Positions 38,184-47,162 are shown, counted from the first letter of the stretch. The stretch: DNA of 64,000 bases from an uncultured Alistipes sp. (GCA_944321945.1 CALUNE010000006.1:1-64000), one strand, 5' to 3'. Program-made: numbers and translations. The notes: generated by a model not told the origin, from the letters alone.

Positions 38184-40463
38184 TTATTCGTGTTTCTCGA
38201 TATCGATGTCCTTCTGGGGGAGTCCCAGCAGGTTTTCGACGAAGTAGTAGCGGACCAGGTTGTTGAAGTATCCGATCGGCAGACCGTGGTCGGCGCCGGG
38301 GATGATCATCATGTCGAAGCGCTTGTTGGCGCGGATCAGCGCGTCGACCAGCCGCAGCGTCGAGGCCGGATGGACATTGTCGTCCATGTCGCCGTGGACG
38401 AGCATCAGACGGCCCTGCAGACGGTCGGCCAGTTCGGCATTGGTCGGCACGTGGCATTCGAAGCGGATCGTGCCGTCCTTGTCGGTGATCTGCTTGACGC
38501 CGTGGTAGACTTCGCCCCACCACTGGGCGTAGATGTTGTTGTCGTGGTTGCCCGAGGCGGCGACGCCGACCTTGTAGAATTCCGGATGCTGGAGCATGGC
38601 CGCTGCGGTCATGAATCCGCCGCCCGAGTGGCCGTAGATGCCCACGCGCTCCAGATCGGCAAAGGGGTAGCGGGCCGCCACCTGACGGATCACGGCCATG
38701 TCATCGTCCAGCGCATAGTCGCGCAGGTTGCCATAGCCGTACGTGTAGTAGTCGTGGCCGCGCGTGGGGCAGCTGCCGCGGTGGGAGAAGTTGACCACGA
38801 TGAATCCCAGCTGGGCGAGCATCATGTTGTCGTTGTCGTCGAGCGAGAACGACAGCGGCACCTGATCGTCCTGCGGCCCGGGGTAGACGTTGCTGATGAT
38901 GGGGTACTTGCGTCCGGGTTCGATCTCGAACGGCAGGTAGACCACGCCGTAGAGTTTGGTCACCGAGTCGGCGGCCAGCAGTTCGAGCAGTTGCGGTTCG
39001 CGCCATCCGAGGGCCTTGACGGCCGAGATGTCTTCGGCGGGGAGTTCGGCGCGGGTACGGCCGTTGAGGTCGGCGATGCGGCGCTGTTCGGGCAGATCCA
39101 TGCGCGACCAGCGGTCGAGCAGATATCGGCCGTCGGGGGCGATATCGATCGAATGGTGGCCGTTCTCGGGGGTGAGGCAGACGGCCTTTCCGCCGTCGAG
39201 CGGCACGCGGTAGAAGAGCCGGTAGTGGGGGTTGATACCCTCCTCGCCGCCGTATCCTTCGACGATCATCGAACGCTGCAGCGTATCGATGCGCACGACG
39301 TGTCCGGCGACGAACCGCCCGTCGGTCACGGCATTGAGCAGCCGGCCCTGTGCGTCGTAGCGGTAGAACTGCCCGCGTCCCGAACGTTCGGACCACCAGA
39401 GGATCTCGCGTCCGTCGTTGATCACGTGGTATTCGAAGAGCTGTTCGTTCAGATGGGGTTTGGTGATCTCGCGGAGGATGGTCACCACGCGGTTGTCGGC
39501 CGTATTGACGCGGCAGAGCTCCATCGAGTCGCACGTGCGGCTGCGGCGGATGAACCACGCCCCCTGCGACGTCTGGGGAAAGGCCTGGAAGCGGGGGATT
39601 TCGATCTTCTGATCGGGGAAACGCTCCGTGTCGAGGCGCAGGATCCGGCCGCTGTCGGCATCGACGAGGTGCAGCTCCTGATGGATGACCTCCTTGTCGC
39701 CGGCGGCCACGAATTTGTAGTTGCGGGCCACGGGGCGGCCTTCGATGTTGTCGACCAGCGACATCTCGCCGACCTTGCGTTTGTCCTCGCGGACGGCCAG
39801 ATACTTGTGGCTCTTGCCGAGCCAGCAGCCTGAGGCTCCCCCGTCGCCCTTGCCCGAGGCGGCGCCGCCCGAAGCGAAGGAGTGGTAGGGTTCCCCGTCG
39901 CCGGTCAGGCGGATGCTGTCGCCCGATTGCGACTGCAGCGTCAGGTTGTGGGCGTGGACCGTCACCCAGTAGAGGCTGTCGGCCGAGTAGTCCCGGTCCC
40001 AATGTCCGGCGTGGAACTCCTTCGGGGCCTTGGGAGCAATCTCGGTGAGTGACGCCCGGCGGATGTCGTACTGCAGCCGGTGTCCGTTGTAGTCGAAGGC
40101 GAAGCGCAGCGGATGGCGCGCATCGAATTCGAAGCCGTAGATGCCCAACCGGTCGGGTTGCGGCAGGCGGGCCGTATCGGCATAGGGGGTGAGCAGCTCC
40201 ACCATGCGCCGATTGTCGAACATCGGGCTTTGGCGGCCGGTTTTGAGGTCGACGAGCCGGTAGACGCGTTCGTCGCCCTCTTCGACGTCGTACCACGCAT
40301 AGCGCTGCCCGCGGTCGACCCATCGCAGGTCGATCAGCATGTTGCGTGTGCCCTTCAGCGAATCGGAGCTGAAGCGGTCGGCCCTCTTCATGTAGGATGT
40401 TTGGGCCACACCCGGCAGCGACCAGAGGGCTGCCAGGAGAAGCATCGAGCCAAGATGTTTCAT
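38184..40463 (-). CDS. Secreted S9 (prolyl oligopeptidase/DPP4-like) serine peptidase
   Basis: 759 aa. Sec signal ending LPGVAQ; an N-terminal beta-propeller of DPP4 type (about 50-500); a C-terminal alpha/beta hydrolase with Ser613 in GHSGGG, Asp695 in HGDMDDNVHP and His726 in GADHG. It probably removes dipeptides or cuts after Pro or Ala in oligopeptides outside the inner membrane. The ATG at 40463 overlaps the stop of the subtilase gene (ATGA), so the two enzymes are co-translated; SusC follows 21 nt later. Confidence 0.92.
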   Translation of the reverse strand: MKHLGSMLLLAALWSLPGVAQTSYMKRADRFSSDSLKGTRNMLIDLRWVDRGQRYAWYDVEEGDERVYRLVDLKTGRQSPMFDNRRMVELLTPYADTARLPQPDRLGIYGFEFDARHPLRFAFDYNGHRLQYDIRRASLTEIAPKAPKEFHAGHWDRDYSADSLYWVTVHAHNLTLQSQSGDSIRLTGDGEPYHSFASGGAASGKGDGGASGCWLGKSHKYLAVREDKRKVGEMSLVDNIEGRPVARNYKFVAAGDKEVIHQELHLVDADSGRILRLDTERFPDQKIEIPRFQAFPQTSQGAWFIRRSRTCDSMELCRVNTADNRVVTILREITKPHLNEQLFEYHVINDGREILWWSERSGRGQFYRYDAQGRLLNAVTDGRFVAGHVVRIDTLQRSMIVEGYGGEEGINPHYRLFYRVPLDGGKAVCLTPENGHHSIDIAPDGRYLLDRWSRMDLPEQRRIADLNGRTRAELPAEDISAVKALGWREPQLLELLAADSVTKLYGVVYLPFEIEPGRKYPIISNVYPGPQDDQVPLSFSLDDNDNMMLAQLGFIVVNFSHRGSCPTRGHDYYTYGYGNLRDYALDDDMAVIRQVAARYPFADLERVGIYGHSGGGFMTAAAMLQHPEFYKVGVAASGNHDNNIYAQWWGEVYHGVKQITDKDGTIRFECHVPTNAELADRLQGRLMLVHGDMDDNVHPASTLRLVDALIRANKRFDMMIIPGADHGLPIGYFNNLVRYYFVENLLGLPQKDIDIEKHE

Positions 40464-42079
40464 CGTCGGTTCTGGTTGGAAATTTCGAGGGCCCGGGTCA
40501 GGGCTGCGGGTACGTTCAGAAGTCCGTGGCTGGCACACAGGGCGCCGCTGCGGGTTTTGCGTTGGTTATTGGTGCCGGGGACGGCCGTCTCTATGTCGTC
40601 GAGATTGCTGACCGTCGAGAGGAGGATTTCGCGGATGGTTTCGGCCGTCAGATCCGGACAGGCCGCACGCAGCAGGGCGGCGGCGCCGCTGACCATCGGT
40701 GCGGAGATGCTCGTGCCCATGGCGCGGTCGTACGAGGCGTCGGGAGCCGTCGAGCGGATGTCGTCGCCCGGAGCGAAGAGGTCGACGTTGCGGCTTCCGT
40801 AGTTCGAGAAGTCGCAGACGCGTCCCTGGCGGTCGGTCGAGCCCACGACGAGGAGGTTCTTCCAGCGCCGGCCGTGGCGGTCGACGGCCGACGGATAGAT
40901 CGGAATGCTGTCGACATTGCGACCGTCGTTGCCCGAGGCCATGACCAGCAGCACGTCCCGACGGGCGGCATAGCGCATGGCGCGGGCCACCTCGCCGGCC
41001 TGCGGCGAGAGGTATTTGCCGAAGCTCATGTTGATGACCCGGGCGCCGTTGTCGACGGCGTAGCGGATGGCGGCCGCCACGTCGCGGTCGTATTCGTCGC
41101 CGTCGGGAATGGCACGGATACCCATGATCTTCACCCGCTGTCGGGCGATCTGCGGCGAGGTGCAGGCGGCGATCACACCGGCGACCATCGTCCCGTGATA
41201 GGCGTCGTCGTCGATTCGGTTATTGCCGTAGCGCAGGTGGCGGAAGTCGTCGGGATCGTTGCCCAGGCGGCGGTGGGCATCGTCGTCCGCATCGAGGCCG
41301 GCGATGCGTTTGGCAGCCAGGGCATGTTCGTTGCGGGCCTGTTCGACGACCTTCGACCAGGCGGTCTCCGGCTCCTGCAGCGCCGGTCGCGAGGCGACGA
41401 TGCGCATCTCCTGCATGATGCCGGTGGTATCGGCCACCTCGATGGCGTAGAAGTCGCGGACCGTCGTCGGCCGGTCGCCGTAGCAGATGCGCATGAGCGA
41501 ATCGCACACGTCGAAGGCGCGGGCAATACGTCTCAGATAGGCTTCGTAGATGAGATAATTGTCGATGCGGGCTTCGTGTTCGAACCGTTTGTACCGTTCG
41601 TATTCGGCCCGTTGGGCGGGGCGCAGCCGGCTCGTGTCGGCATCCTTCCAGCGGGGGCGCAGCCGTTTGTATTCGCGGTAGGCGGCGGTTCCGGCCCTTG
41701 AGAAGCTTTCGCCCCGGGCGTTGCCCAGGAAATTCCAGCCGTGGAGATCGTCGACGAAACCGTTGCGGTCGTCATCCCGTCCGTTATCGGGGATCTCGCC
41801 GGGGTTGGTCCATACACGCTCCTTCAGATCGGGGTGTGTGAAATCGAAGCCGCCGTCGATGACGGCGACCACGACGGGGCTATCCGATCGGCCGCGGAGC
41901 GAAGGAATTTCCCCCCCCCTCCGGATCCTGTCAACCTGTGCAACACCGATTCCGCGGAGCGAGTCGGAATCGGTAAGGTACCAACCGTCGTTCAATCCGT
42001 TCGGTTCTCCGGCAAATCCCGGAGCAGACGGCACCACCAGCAGCAGGGTCAGTAAAAGTTTGGTTGTAAAATGAGGCAT
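40460..42079 (-). CDS. Secreted S8 family serine peptidase (subtilase)
   Basis: 539 aa with a Sec signal (about 1-23). Catalytic triad Asp75 (VVAVIDGGFDFTHPDL), His295 (DDAYHGTMVAGV) and Ser457 (GTSISAPMVSG), with oxyanion Asn384 (MASGND). Asp and His are 220 residues apart, far more than in ordinary subtilisins, because of a ~180-residue charged, helix-rich insertion (about 110-285). First gene of the operon with S9 peptidase, SusC, SusD and two lipoproteins. It probably makes extracellular or periplasmic peptides for import. The -7 box lies just 4 nt before the ATG. Confidence 0.92.
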   Translation of the reverse strand: MPHFTTKLLLTLLLVVPSAPGFAGEPNGLNDGWYLTDSDSLRGIGVAQVDRIRRGGEIPSLRGRSDSPVVVAVIDGGFDFTHPDLKERVWTNPGEIPDNGRDDDRNGFVDDLHGWNFLGNARGESFSRAGTAAYREYKRLRPRWKDADTSRLRPAQRAEYERYKRFEHEARIDNYLIYEAYLRRIARAFDVCDSLMRICYGDRPTTVRDFYAIEVADTTGIMQEMRIVASRPALQEPETAWSKVVEQARNEHALAAKRIAGLDADDDAHRRLGNDPDDFRHLRYGNNRIDDDAYHGTMVAGVIAACTSPQIARQRVKIMGIRAIPDGDEYDRDVAAAIRYAVDNGARVINMSFGKYLSPQAGEVARAMRYAARRDVLLVMASGNDGRNVDSIPIYPSAVDRHGRRWKNLLVVGSTDRQGRVCDFSNYGSRNVDLFAPGDDIRSTAPDASYDRAMGTSISAPMVSGAAALLRAACPDLTAETIREILLSTVSNLDDIETAVPGTNNQRKTRSGALCASHGLLNVPAALTRALEISNQNRR

Positions 42080-42083
42080 GTTG

Positions 42084-42091
42084 CAAATATA
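42084..42091 (-). promoter_or_regulatory. -7 box of the peptidase-SusCD operon
   Basis: Minus-strand TATATTTG, an exact match, ends 4 nt before the subtilase ATG in a strongly AT-rich tract. A leaderless transcript is predicted. The -33 element is not clear. Confidence 0.68.
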
Positions 42092-42195
42092 GTTTTTTTT
42101 CTGAGAAATTATACTTTTGTTCCCGAAAAGTATCAATTTTCTGCTGGAATGCCGTAGAAAATGTGCGCAACCGATGGTTGCCGGCCGGAAATTCG

Positions 42196-42203
42196 TATCT
42201 TTG
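42196..42203 (+). promoter_or_regulatory. -7 box of the GH43 gene
   Basis: TATCTTTG, an exact match, 65 nt upstream of the GH43 ATG, in the 189-bp spacer shared with the divergent peptidase operon. Confidence 0.65.
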
Positions 42204-42268
42204 TAGACGGCCGATCGTCGCTGAGACCGGTGCCGGCGACCGGACTACGAACCTCATTCTTGAAAACC

Positions 42269-43378
42269 ATGAAGAGCCTTACGATGCTGCTGATGGCCGT
42301 CCTGCTGGGCGGCTGTAGCGGGAATTCCCGCGCGTTTGAACCCTCGAATCCGATTGACGTGGCGCTGGGCGATCCCTACGTGCTGCTCGCCTCAGACGGC
42401 CGTTACTACCTGTACGGGACCGGTGGCGTCAAAGACGGTTTCGGCTGCTACGTATCCGACGACCTTGCCCGCTGGGAGTATCTCGGGGCGGTCTATCGCG
42501 GCAATCATGCCGGATCGTGGGCCGTCTCGTCGTTCTGGGCCCCGGAGGTCTACGAACGCAACGGCCGCTATTATCTCTTCTTCAGCGCCGACTGGCGGGT
42601 GAATCCCGGTGCCGAGGCCGAGAATTTCCGTATCGGCGTGGCCGTGTCGGATTCGCCTGCCGGACCTTTCGTCGAGATGAGTGACGGCCCGCTTTTCGAT
42701 CCGGGCTATCCGACCATCGATGCCAACGTCTTCTTCGACGACGACGGCCGCTGTTACCTCTACTATTCACGCTGCTGCTACAAACATCCCGTCGAGAGTG
42801 AAATTGCGGAGTGGGCCCGCAGCCGGGGGCTCTTCGACACCATCGAGGAGAGCTGGATCTACGGCGTGGAGCTCGAACCCGACTTTTCGGGCGTGCGGGG
42901 CGAGCCGGTTCTGCTGTTGCGGCCGCCCGTGCGCATGGACGATGCACAGTCCGAGTGGGAGAGCCGTTCGGTGACCTCGGGCGAGGTCAACCGCCGCTGG
43001 ACCGAGGGTTCGTTCCTGCTCAAGGAGGGGGATACCTATTATATGATGTATTCGGCCAACTTCTTCGGCGGGGCGAACTATGCCGTCGGCTATGCCACGT
43101 CGCAGTCACCGCTGGGACCCTTCCGCAAGGCGGCCGAAAATCCCGTCCTGCAACGCAATACGGCCTCGGGTGGTTCGGTCACCGGTACGGGCCACAACAG
43201 CGTGACCCGTTCGAAGGACGGCCGTCAGCTCTTCTGCGTCTACCACGGGCGCACTGCGGCAACGGGCGACGAGCGCGTGGTCTTCATCGACCGGATGTCG
43301 ATCCGCGACGGACGTCTGACGGTCGACGGACCCACCGAACGCCGTCAGCCCCGCAATTCGGCATCGAAAGACGAATAG
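42269..43378 (+). CDS. Glycoside hydrolase family 43-like lipoprotein
   Basis: 369 aa. Lipoprotein signal (LLGGC, Cys16). Five-bladed propeller of the GH43 type with the expected acidic triad: Asp35 (GDPYV, base), Asp151 (PTIDANVF, pKa modulator) and Glu246 (TEGSF, acid). The family removes arabinose or xylose from plant polysaccharides or acts on galactans; exact substrate not decidable here. It is a lone gene, divergent from the peptidase operon and not beside a SusCD pair on its own strand. The start at 42269 gives the lipoprotein signal. Confidence 0.9.
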   Translation: MKSLTMLLMAVLLGGCSGNSRAFEPSNPIDVALGDPYVLLASDGRYYLYGTGGVKDGFGCYVSDDLARWEYLGAVYRGNHAGSWAVSSFWAPEVYERNGRYYLFFSADWRVNPGAEAENFRIGVAVSDSPAGPFVEMSDGPLFDPGYPTIDANVFFDDDGRCYLYYSRCCYKHPVESEIAEWARSRGLFDTIEESWIYGVELEPDFSGVRGEPVLLLRPPVRMDDAQSEWESRSVTSGEVNRRWTEGSFLLKEGDTYYMMYSANFFGGANYAVGYATSQSPLGPFRKAAENPVLQRNTASGGSVTGTGHNSVTRSKDGRQLFCVYHGRTAATGDERVVFIDRMSIRDGRLTVDGPTERRQPRNSASKDE

Positions 43379-43405
43379 CGATTCCGCCCTTTGGAACAAA
43401 ATTGG

Positions 43406-43460
43406 AACGCCGTTCCCGAAAAGGTCGCCTGGCGATCGGATCGGGACGGCGTTTTGTCTT
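43406..43460. terminator. Bidirectional terminator between GH43 and MFS genes
   Basis: A 13-bp stem (AACGCCGTTCCCGA against TCGGGACGGCGTT, one bulge) with a nested TCGCC/GGCGA hairpin; TTTTGTCTTTT follows on the plus strand and TTTTGTT on the minus. It lies between convergent genes. Confidence 0.8.
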
Positions 43461-43514
43461 TTCCTCCTCCCCGTTGCTCGGGACGGCATTTCACCCCCTC
43501 CCTCCGGTCGCGGG

Positions 43515-44717
43515 TCAGCGGAGACGGTTGCTCAGGAAGCTCCGGCGGGCGTAGGCGAAGTAGAAGAGAACCCCCACGACGTTGACCGCAAAGGCCAGCC
43601 AGAAGGCTGCCGAATAGCTGCCCATGTGCTCGGCGACGCTGCCGCCGCCGATGATGCCGATGCCGACGCCGAGGTCCCACGACGTAAGGATCGTCGAGTT
43701 GGCCGTACCGCGGCGTTCGTGGGGTGCCAGATTGATGAACATGGTCTGCATGGCCGGATACATGTGGCCGTTGCCCAGTCCGATCATCAGCGCCGCGGCA
43801 TAGTAGCCGTAGAGGTTCGGCACGGCCGTGAAGACCAGATACCCGCACATGGACATCAGCATGCCGGCCGACGCGTTGTGGACGATCCGTCCCTCGCGCA
43901 GCGACCGGCTGCCGATCAGCCGCGAGAGGATCAGACCCACGGCCAGCAGCATGAAGAAGGTCCCCGATCCGGAGGTGATGTGGAGGACCTCCTGGCTGTA
44001 GATGGCGATGTAGGTCGAGATGACGCCGAACGAGAAGGCGAAGGCTGCGATGCAGAGCCCTTCGCTCCAGCCCTTGAGCAGGATGAAGCGGTCGAGCGAG
44101 ATCTTGCTGTCGCGGCGGATCGGCTGACGGTCGCGGCAATGGATCGTCGAGTCGATGATCAGTCCGGCGAAGGCGATCACCAGCGAGAGAGTGAAGAGCA
44201 GCTCGAAGTTGTGGATCGTGTGGTAGATGTAGAGGCCCGTCGAGGGTCCGATGGCCATGGCGATGTTGTTGCTCAGGCCGTAGTATCCGATCCCCTCCGA
44301 GCGGCGTTCGGGGTGGAGGACGTCGACGGCCATCGTGCTGCTGGCCACGGTCGTGGCGCCGAACGGAGCGCCGTGCAGCGTGCGGATGGCGGCGAAGAGG
44401 ATGAGCGATCCGGTGACGAAATACCCGGCGAACAGGAGTGCAAAACAGAAGTAGCAGATCAGCAGCACCTTCTTGCGCGGGAAGCTGTCGACGACGAATC
44501 CGCTGAACGGGCGCACGCAGAGGGCCGTCAGCGTGTAGCCGCTCAGCACGAGGCCGATCATGGCCTTGCCGGCCGAGAAGGTGTCGCGCAGGTAGAGCGG
44601 CAGCAGCGGCGCCAGCAGATAGAATGCGAAGAAGAGCATGAAGTTGGCGATCCACACCTTCACGTAGTTGCTGTTCCAGAGAACGGGTCGTTCCGTTCGG
44701 TTTTCACGTTCGGTCAT
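43515..44717 (-). CDS. Major facilitator superfamily transporter
   Basis: 400 aa, about 12 membrane helices. The typical MFS loop is seen as RPFSGFVVDSFPRKKVL between helices 2 and 3. Close in style to the drug/sugar efflux MFS_1 group; substrate unknown. The ATG at 44717 (MTERENRTERP) is used; a longer frame upstream to 45344 is antisense-like and overlaps cysE on the same strand. A near-consensus -7 box (TACCTTTA, 44827-44834) would give a ~100-nt leader. Confidence 0.88.
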   Translation of the reverse strand: MTERENRTERPVLWNSNYVKVWIANFMLFFAFYLLAPLLPLYLRDTFSAGKAMIGLVLSGYTLTALCVRPFSGFVVDSFPRKKVLLICYFCFALLFAGYFVTGSLILFAAIRTLHGAPFGATTVASSTMAVDVLHPERRSEGIGYYGLSNNIAMAIGPSTGLYIYHTIHNFELLFTLSLVIAFAGLIIDSTIHCRDRQPIRRDSKISLDRFILLKGWSEGLCIAAFAFSFGVISTYIAIYSQEVLHITSGSGTFFMLLAVGLILSRLIGSRSLREGRIVHNASAGMLMSMCGYLVFTAVPNLYGYYAAALMIGLGNGHMYPAMQTMFINLAPHERRGTANSTILTSWDLGVGIGIIGGGSVAEHMGSYSAAFWLAFAVNVVGVLFYFAYARRSFLSNRLR

Positions 44718-44920
44718 CACACGCGGAATTTTCAGAGGGGCCGAGGGGTTCGGGGATCGGGTTGGCGGTTGGCGCCGTGCGGATGGTGCGGTGCGGCAGC
44801 TCTCGACGACGGATCGGTCCGGGCCGTAAAGGTAGTGATTTTGAGCGCAGGTTGATCCGTCGGCGGCGGAAAAATCGCCCCGACTGTCCTGAGATCCCCC
44901 TCTTGCCGGCCTTGCCGTGA

Positions 44921-45916
44921 TCAGATTCCGCCGCCGTTTTCGTAGGTCGAAATCGAGGCCCGTCCCTGCACGACGCGCGAGTGGGGCGGTAGGTCGGTCG
45001 TCTGCCAGACGTTGCCGCCGATTACCGAGTCGTGTCCGATGCGCACGCGTCCCAGGATCGACGAGTTGGAGTAGACCACCACGCGGTCTTCGAGAATCGG
45101 GTGGCGGGGCTCGCGGAGAATGTGCCCCTCGGCGTCGAACTTGAAGCTCTTGGCGCCGAGCGTCACCCCCTGATAGAGGCGGACGTGGCTGCCGATGATG
45201 CAGGTTTCGCCGATGACGACCCCCGTGCCGTGGTCGATGCTGAACGAATCGCCGATCGAGGCACCGGGATGGATGTCGATGCCGGTGGCCGAGTGGGCCC
45301 GTTCGGTGATCATCCGCGGCAGGATCGGCACGCCGAATTCCCACAGCGCATGGGCCAGCCGGTAGTGGGTCAGGGCCACGAGCGCCGGGTAGCAGAGGAT
45401 CACCTCCTCGAAGCTCCCGGCGGCGGGGTCGCCGTCGAAGACCGCCCGGACGTCGGTTCCCAGACGCCGCCGCAGTTCGGGCAGCGCCTCGAGCAGCCGT
45501 CGGGCCGTTTCGTCCCCGTAACGCGCGGCCTCGGGCGGCGGACAGGCCTGCCGGGCGGTGCCGTCCGCTGCCGTGGGGCGTTCGGCCGGGAAGGGTTGTG
45601 TTTCCGGACGGGTGGTTCCGCCGAGTGCAAAGGCCGCACGGGCCCGGGCTGTCTGGTCGGCAAGAAGACGGGTCAGCTTCTCGAGGCGTTGTTCGACGGG
45701 GCGCCGGTCGAAATAGCCGTCGAAGACCACCGAGCGGAACAGTTCCGTGATCCGTGCCAGAGCCTCGGGATCAATGCCCGCGGTACCGGGCCGCGGAATG
45801 TGCGGATCGGGCGTGGCAAGTTGTCCGACGATGCGCTGCAGGGTGGATTCTTCGGGACCGGCGGCGGAGTGGGGGAGGCCGGCCCCGGCGGTGTGTGGTG
45901 CGGAATGGCGTTTCAT
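44921..45916 (-). CDS. cysE: Serine O-acetyltransferase
   Basis: 331 aa. It acetylates L-serine with acetyl-CoA, making O-acetylserine for CysK. The N-terminal ~190 residues are the helical SATase domain with a long variable leader. The left-handed beta helix follows: [20 protein letters not shown], then [20 protein letters not shown], with the catalytic His in [10 protein letters not shown]. The end [19 protein letters not shown] is a typical SAT C-terminus. The start overlaps the cysK stop by 4 nt (ATGA), so substrate supplier and user are made together. Confidence 0.93.
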   Translation of the reverse strand: MKRHSAPHTAGAGLPHSAAGPEESTLQRIVGQLATPDPHIPRPGTAGIDPEALARITELFRSVVFDGYFDRRPVEQRLEKLTRLLADQTARARAAFALGGTTRPETQPFPAERPTAADGTARQACPPPEAARYGDETARRLLEALPELRRRLGTDVRAVFDGDPAAGSFEEVILCYPALVALTHYRLAHALWEFGVPILPRMITERAHSATGIDIHPGASIGDSFSIDHGTGVVIGETCIIGSHVRLYQGVTLGAKSFKFDAEGHILREPRHPILEDRVVVYSNSSILGRVRIGHDSVIGGNVWQTTDLPPHSRVVQGRASISTYENGGGI

Positions 45917-46872
45917 AGGCGGAAATCGGCTGGGTAGTGTTCGAAATCGTAGAGGGCCGTCGAGAGGTAGCGCTCGCCGGTGTCGGGCAGCAGCACGACG
46001 ATCGTCGTGCCGCGCAGCGACTCTTCGCGGGCCAGCTGCAGGGCAGCCCAGGCGGCGGCTCCCGACGAGATGCCTGCCAGCAGCCCTTCGCGCCGGGCCA
46101 GCAGCCGGGCCGTGGCGATGGCCTGCTCGTCAGGGACCGTTATGATGCGGTCCACGACCTGCCGGTCGAAGTTCGCCGGGACGAATCCCGCCCCGATCCC
46201 CTGGATCCGATGGGCTCCGGCCCTGCCGCCCGAGAGGACGGGTGACGAGGCCGGTTCGACGCCCACGATCTGCACCGCCGGGTTCAGCTCCCTGAGCCGG
46301 CGCCCCGTGCCGCTCACCGTACCGCCCGTGCCGACGCCCGCCACGAAGAGATCGACCCGTCCGGCGGTGTCGTGCCAGATCTCGTCGCCCGTCGTGCGGT
46401 AGTGCTGTTCGGGGTTGGCCGGATTCTCGAACTGCTGGAGAATGACCGAGCCGGGGGTCTCCTCGTGCAGCGCCCGGGCCCGGGCAATGGCCCCGGCCAT
46501 TCCTTCCGAACCGGGCGTCAGCTCGACGTGTGCACCATAAGCCTCGACCAGGCGCCGCCGCTCGATGCTCATCGTCTCGGGCATGGTCAGGATCAGCCGG
46601 TAGCCCTTCAGGGCACTCACCAGCGCCAGCCCGACGCCCGTATTGCCGCTCGTGGGCTCGATGATCGTGGCTCCGGGGCGGAGTTCGCCGCGTGCCTCGG
46701 CCGCTTCGACCATCGCCAGGGCCACGCGGTCCTTGACGCTCCCGGCCGGATTGAACGATTCGACCTTGGCTACGATGCGGGCGGCGGCTCCCGTCTCGCG
46801 GCCCAGACGTTGCAGTTCGACCAGCGGTGTGCGGCCGATGAGTTCCAGTACGGAGGTTGCGATTCTTTCCAT
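45913..46872 (-). CDS. cysK: Cysteine synthase (O-acetylserine sulfhydrylase)
   Basis: 319 aa, normal for CysK. It joins O-acetylserine and sulfide to make L-cysteine, with PLP on Lys47 ([10 protein letters not shown]). Further motifs: [14 protein letters not shown] (substrate loop) and [15 protein letters not shown] (PLP phosphate loop). First structural gene of cysK-cysE. Its ATG lies 28 nt after a hairpin in a leader that holds a Cys-codon-rich upstream ORF, so expression is probably controlled by Cys-tRNA supply. Confidence 0.96.
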   Translation of the reverse strand: MERIATSVLELIGRTPLVELQRLGRETGAAARIVAKVESFNPAGSVKDRVALAMVEAAEARGELRPGATIIEPTSGNTGVGLALVSALKGYRLILTMPETMSIERRRLVEAYGAHVELTPGSEGMAGAIARARALHEETPGSVILQQFENPANPEQHYRTTGDEIWHDTAGRVDLFVAGVGTGGTVSGTGRRLRELNPAVQIVGVEPASSPVLSGGRAGAHRIQGIGAGFVPANFDRQVVDRIITVPDEQAIATARLLARREGLLAGISSGAAAWAALQLAREESLRGTTIVVLLPDTGERYLSTALYDFEHYPADFRL

Positions 46873-46900
46873 CTTGTGTCTTGGTTTTGAATGAAGAAAC

Positions 46901-46928
46901 GGGGGCAGCGGTGTTTCCTGCTGCCCCC
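46901..46928 (-). terminator. Candidate attenuator hairpin upstream of cysK
   Basis: A perfect 9-bp GC-rich stem (GGGGGCAGC / GCTGCCCCC) with a 10-nt loop; on the minus strand it is followed by GTTTCTTCATT, moderately T-rich. Its 5' arm plus loop (GGCAGCAGG, 46917-46925) can instead pair perfectly with CCTGCTGCC inside the upstream ORF (47002-47010), so the two structures exclude each other. Confidence 0.65.
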
Positions 46929-46971
46929 GTTCGATCGGTGGATACTTATTTTATTAATAGGATATGCGATT

Positions 46972-47079
46972 TCAGATTCCTCGCGTGGAGGAGCCTCGCC
47001 CGGCAGCAGGCACGATGCGACGGCAACGATTCGCAATCGCTGCACAACAACACATCGTATGGTTCCGGCCTGTCATCAT
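46972..47079 (-). CDS. Cysteine-rich leader peptide of the cysKE operon
   Basis: 35 codons, start at 47079 (a second ATG follows directly; a third is codon 9). Cys codons (all TGT) occupy positions 10, 11 and 12, with a fourth Cys (TGC) at 19 in the segment NRCRR. The ORF lies about 19 nt inside the transcript from a canonical promoter and ends 44 nt before the hairpin arm at 46928. Codons 24-26 form the antiterminator strand. A 9-bp hairpin (47023-47043, one G-U) starts immediately after the Cys run. This is the standard design of an amino-acid biosynthetic leader peptide; translation itself is not shown here. Confidence 0.65.
   Translation of the reverse strand: MMTGRNHTMCCCAAIANRCRRIVPAAGRGSSTRGI
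47002..47010 (-). promoter_or_regulatory. Antiterminator strand in the cysK leader
   Basis: CCTGCTGCC (minus strand, leader codons 24-26) is exactly complementary to GGCAGCAGG at 46917-46925, part of the attenuator hairpin. It also matches, over 5 bp, GCAGC at 47039-47043 right after the Cys codons, which could serve as the competing first strand. Confidence 0.55.
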
Positions 47080-47104
47080 CGGGACGTTCTTATGGGTACG
47101 GTGG

Positions 47105-47136
47105 CAAATATAGCGATTCGGATCGGAATCTGCAAA
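47105..47136 (-). promoter_or_regulatory. Promoter of the cysK-cysE operon
   Basis: On the minus strand TTTG, a 20-bp spacer and TATATTTG form a textbook Bacteroidetes promoter. The start is predicted near 47098, giving a leader of about 225 nt to the cysK ATG. Confidence 0.85.
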
Positions 47137-47162
47137 TTTCGGGGTGCGGGAATTCGGGCGAA

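Noticed and set aside
33135..39833. A 2232-codon open frame on the plus strand, opposite SusD, SusC and the S9 peptidase
   Set aside because: Opposite three recognised genes with intact motifs. GC-biased codon use avoids TTA, CTA and TCA, so the reverse frame stays open by chance; the product is low-complexity and matches no family.
44718..45344. N-terminal extension of the MFS transporter by about 200 residues
   Set aside because: The extension overlaps cysE on the same strand, is Arg/Pro-rich and non-membrane, while MTEREN at 44717 begins a normal MFS N-terminus.
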